Assembly: GCF_006716315.1 (NCBI RefSeq)
Contig: NZ_VFOV01000001.1
Coordinates: forward strand, 1,036,501-1,100,500
DNA length: 64,000 nucleotides
Source of the DNA: Nocardioides albertanoniae
GTDB taxonomy: Bacteria > Actinomycetota > Actinomycetes > Propionibacteriales > Nocardioidaceae
Reading direction: 5' to 3'
The notes under the pieces: model-generated
The model's database searches: none
What the model was told of the DNA's origin: nothing
Seen by the model: the letters and a program-made list of their open reading frames with translations, nothing else
Part shown: one piece after another, positions 61,771 to 64,000 of the stretch
Layout of the letters: every line of letters begins with the position of its first letter
Numbering within the stretch: the stretch's first letter is position 1
Position numbers and translations under genes: made by a program

Positions 61771-61964
61771 CGCGTCGTCGTTATGTGCGACAACGGCGGC
61801 CAAGTCTGGCTCAGTTCGACAGACCTCGCTGTGGTGATCCCTATCCTCAACGTCCCGACTGGGTGATCGCACCCGGAGTCGATGTGGTCGCAGAGCAGCA
61901 TCGGGTTAGACGGCTCAGGCAGGGTGAGGCCAAGCGGCCTATAGGCCACTCCGCAACTTCACGA
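61771..61964. other. intergenic DNA between IS element and uracil permease
   Basis: No ORF of note. It holds a perfect palindrome GGCCTATAGGCC (61937-61948) that could serve as a terminator for the minus-strand permease gene, whose stop lies just to its right. Confidence 0.35.
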
Positions 61965-63245
61965 CTACTGCCGCAGTCGCGCCAGCGCGCTCATCCCGTG
62001 GAAGATCACGACCGCGGCGATGGTGCCGAGGGCGATCCCAGTAAAGGTGAGGTCGCCGAAGGTGAGGGTGAGGTTGCCGATGCCGATGACGAGGGCGGCA
62101 GCGGCGGTGAACTGGTTGACCGGGTCGGCGAAGTCGACGCGGTTGTCGAGCCAGATCCGGATGCCGATGAGGCCGATGAGGCCGTAGAGGGCGACGGTGA
62201 TGCCGCCGAGGACGCCGGCGGGGATCGTGTTCAGCAGGGCACCGAACTTCGGTGACAGCGAGAGCAGGATCGCGACCACGCCGGCGACCCAGTAGGCGGC
62301 GGTGGAGAAGACGCGGGTGGCGGTCATGACGCCGATGTTCTCGCCGTACGTCGTGGTCGCGGAGCCGCCGAAGCCGCCGGCGATGGTGGTGGCGAGGCCG
62401 TCGGCGAAGAGCGCTCGGCCGGTCTCGCGGTTGATGGTGTCGTCGCCGGCGAGGTGGGCGACGCTGCGTACGTGGCCGACGTTCTCGGCGATGAGCACGA
62501 GCACGACGGGCAGGAACATCGGCACGACCGACCAGGTCACATCCGGCGTGGAGAAGTCGGGCAGCCCGAACCAGGCCGCCTCCTTGAACGCCGAGGTGTC
62601 GATCTGGCCGGCGATCAGCGCGGCGATGTAGCCGACGACGACACCGACCAGGATCGAGAGCCGGGCGATCAGCCCGCGGAAGGCCACGGCGACGACCAGC
62701 ACCGTCGCCAGCGTGATCGCGGCGACCAGCACCGCGCCGTTGTCGGGCTTGGCCGGGTCGCCACCGACGACGTTGTTGGTCGCGGCCGAGGCGAGGTTGA
62801 GACCGATCAGCGCGACGATCGCACCGGTCACCACCGGAGGCATCAGCACCTCGATCCACCGGGTGCCGGTGACCATCACGATCACCCCGACCAGCGCCAG
62901 CAGCGCGCCGGTGACCATGATCCCGAAGAGCGCGGCGCCCATCCCGCCGCCGCCCATGGCGGCCCCGATCGGCGCGATGAACGCGAACGACGAGCCGAGA
63001 TAGGAAGGCAGCCGGTTGCGCGTGATGAGCAGGAAGAGCAGCGTGCCGGCGCCGGAGAAGAACAGCGTGGTGGTCGGCGGGAAGCCGGTCAGCAGCGGCA
63101 CCAGGAACGTCGCGCCGAACATCGCGACCACGTGCTGCCCGCCGAAGCCGATCGTGCGCGGCCAGCTCAGCCGTTCACCGGGATTGACGATCGCCCCGTC
63201 GCGTACGTTCTTGCCGTCTTCGTGCAGGTCCCAACCGAATCGCAT
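61965..63245 (-). CDS. uracil-xanthine permease (UraA/NCS2 family)
   Basis: A 426-residue membrane protein with 12-14 hydrophobic segments of the NCS2 (nucleobase:cation symporter-2) family. The NCS2 motif region is PVVLVLIAENVGHVRSVAHLAG and the second GGFGGSATTTYGENIGV, both as in UraA; xanthine transporters differ here. It likely imports uracil. GAAGAGGGTGCGAG precedes the ATG on the minus strand. The divergent luciferase-family gene starts 103 bases away. Confidence 0.9.
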   Translation of the reverse strand: MRFGWDLHEDGKNVRDGAIVNPGERLSWPRTIGFGGQHVVAMFGATFLVPLLTGFPPTTTLFFSGAGTLLFLLITRNRLPSYLGSSFAFIAPIGAAMGGGGMGAALFGIMVTGALLALVGVIVMVTGTRWIEVLMPPVVTGAIVALIGLNLASAATNNVVGGDPAKPDNGAVLVAAITLATVLVVAVAFRGLIARLSILVGVVVGYIAALIAGQIDTSAFKEAAWFGLPDFSTPDVTWSVVPMFLPVVLVLIAENVGHVRSVAHLAGDDTINRETGRALFADGLATTIAGGFGGSATTTYGENIGVMTATRVFSTAAYWVAGVVAILLSLSPKFGALLNTIPAGVLGGITVALYGLIGLIGIRIWLDNRVDFADPVNQFTAAAALVIGIGNLTLTFGDLTFTGIALGTIAAVVIFHGMSALARLRQ

Positions 63246-63347
63246 CTCGCACCCTCTTCAGCTCTCGTACGGCGCGATCGCCGCTCGCCGAACGATAGGG
63301 CCGATTCCCGCGAGGACGGAAGTGGGACGCTCCGTAGGGTTGATGAC

Positions 63348-64000
63348 ATGACGATCCGCATCGGAGTCCAGATCCAGCCCCAGCACGCCGACTACGCCCA
63401 GATCCGCGACGCCGCGCGCCGCGCGGAGGAGATCGGCGTCGACGTGATCTTCAACTGGGACCACTTCTACCCGCTCTACGGCGAACCCGACGGCAAGCAC
63501 TTCGAGGCCTGGACCATGCTCGCCGCCTGGGCCGAGCAGACCACCAGCGTCGAGATCGGCTGCCTGGTGACCTGCAACTCCTACCGCAACCCCGAGCTGC
63601 TCGCCGACATGGCCCGCACCGTCGACCACATCTCTGACGGCCGGCTGGTCTTCGGCATCGGGTCGGGCTGGTTCGAGCGCGACTACACCGAGTACGGCTA
63701 CGACTTCGGCACCGCCGGCTCCCGCCTCGACGCCCTCGGCGAGGCGCTGCCGCGCATCGAGAAGCGCTGGAGCGAGCTCAACCCCGCACCGCTGGGCCGC
63801 GATGGTTCGGGCGACATCCCGGTGATGATCGGTGGCGGCGGGGAGAAGAAGACCCTGAAGTACGTCGCGAAGCACGCCGACATCTGGCACTCGTTCTCCG
63901 ACGTGGCCACCCTCGAGCGCAAGCGCGGCATCCTCGCCGAGCACTGCGCGGCCATCGGCCGCGACGTGACCGAGATCGAGGTCTCGACGGCGGCCGACAC
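63348..64000 (+). CDS. LLM class F420-dependent oxidoreductase, 5' part (runs past window end)
   Basis: The frame is open from ATG 63348 to the last base (217 codons and a partial one). The luciferase fold is clear: RIGVQIQPQHADYAQIRDAAR, FNWDHFYPLYGEPDGKHFE, RLVFGIGSGWFERDYTEYGYDFG and IPVMIGGGGEKKTLKYVAKHAD. The last two are typical of F420-dependent actinobacterial enzymes. The 3' end lies outside the window; the substrate is unknown. It is divergent from the uracil permease. Confidence 0.8.
   Translation, partial: MTIRIGVQIQPQHADYAQIRDAARRAEEIGVDVIFNWDHFYPLYGEPDGKHFEAWTMLAAWAEQTTSVEIGCLVTCNSYRNPELLADMARTVDHISDGRLVFGIGSGWFERDYTEYGYDFGTAGSRLDALGEALPRIEKRWSELNPAPLGRDGSGDIPVMIGGGGEKKTLKYVAKHADIWHSFSDVATLERKRGILAEHCAAIGRDVTEIEVSTAAD

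Overview
The window is high-GC DNA from an actinobacterium. Ribosomal gene order, C+ zinc forms of S14 and L36, the coproporphyrin-dependent heme genes, a conservon (cvnABCD), F420-type luciferase-family enzymes and GTG/TTG starts all fit this. A member of the Nocardioidaceae (Nocardioides-like) is my best guess, but that is inference from protein style and not a database result.

Bases 1-9484 carry the 3' part of the S10 operon and the spc operon (rplB' to rplO, then secY-adk-map to 10319). Bases 17498-22984 carry infA-rpmJ-rpsM-rpsK-rpsD-rpoA-rplQ, then truA and an rRNA methyltransferase-like gene. Between map and infA, which are neighbours in many actinobacteria, lie about 7 kb of other genes: a siderophore-esterase-like gene, a luciferase-family oxidoreductase, and a conservon whose last gene is a styrene-monooxygenase-like flavoprotein without its reductase.

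Bases 23000-42400 are mixed chromosomal genes: a P450 with an alpha/beta hydrolase, an ABC-F ATPase, a double GNAT protein, an HtrA-type protease, citrate synthase coupled to a HAD phosphatase, HrpA helicase, and an orphan solute-binding lipoprotein behind a structured leader RNA that ends in a strong terminator.

Bases 42390-55548 hold rnd, a DUF3000 gene and the heme genes hemE, cgoX (hemY) and chdC (hemQ). This heme set is split by a complete organosulfur cassette (LysR regulator, SfnG, SfnB, SsuD-type monooxygenase, MFS transporter, flavin reductase) and by a second hydrolase gene. The cassette would take dimethyl sulfone and alkanesulfonates to sulfite.

Bases 55715-60346 are a polymorphic-toxin locus: a WXG100-like helical protein, an Rhs protein with a C-terminal EndoU RNase domain, and a MafI-like immunity protein. 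An IS481-family element (60634-61764) sits downstream, with a clean 6-bp target duplication GCTAGT. Its transposase has no stop codon of its own and uses the TAG inside the CTAG target. A uracil permease and a truncated luciferase-family gene end the window.

The least explained signals are intergenic. Two clusters of a 21-bp unit (42247-42395 and 51875-52025), two clusters of a GAGTCGGCTCGT unit (22989-23057 and 53704-53799) and one further palindrome (39820-39888) share one design: forward units followed by inverted units, packed between genes.
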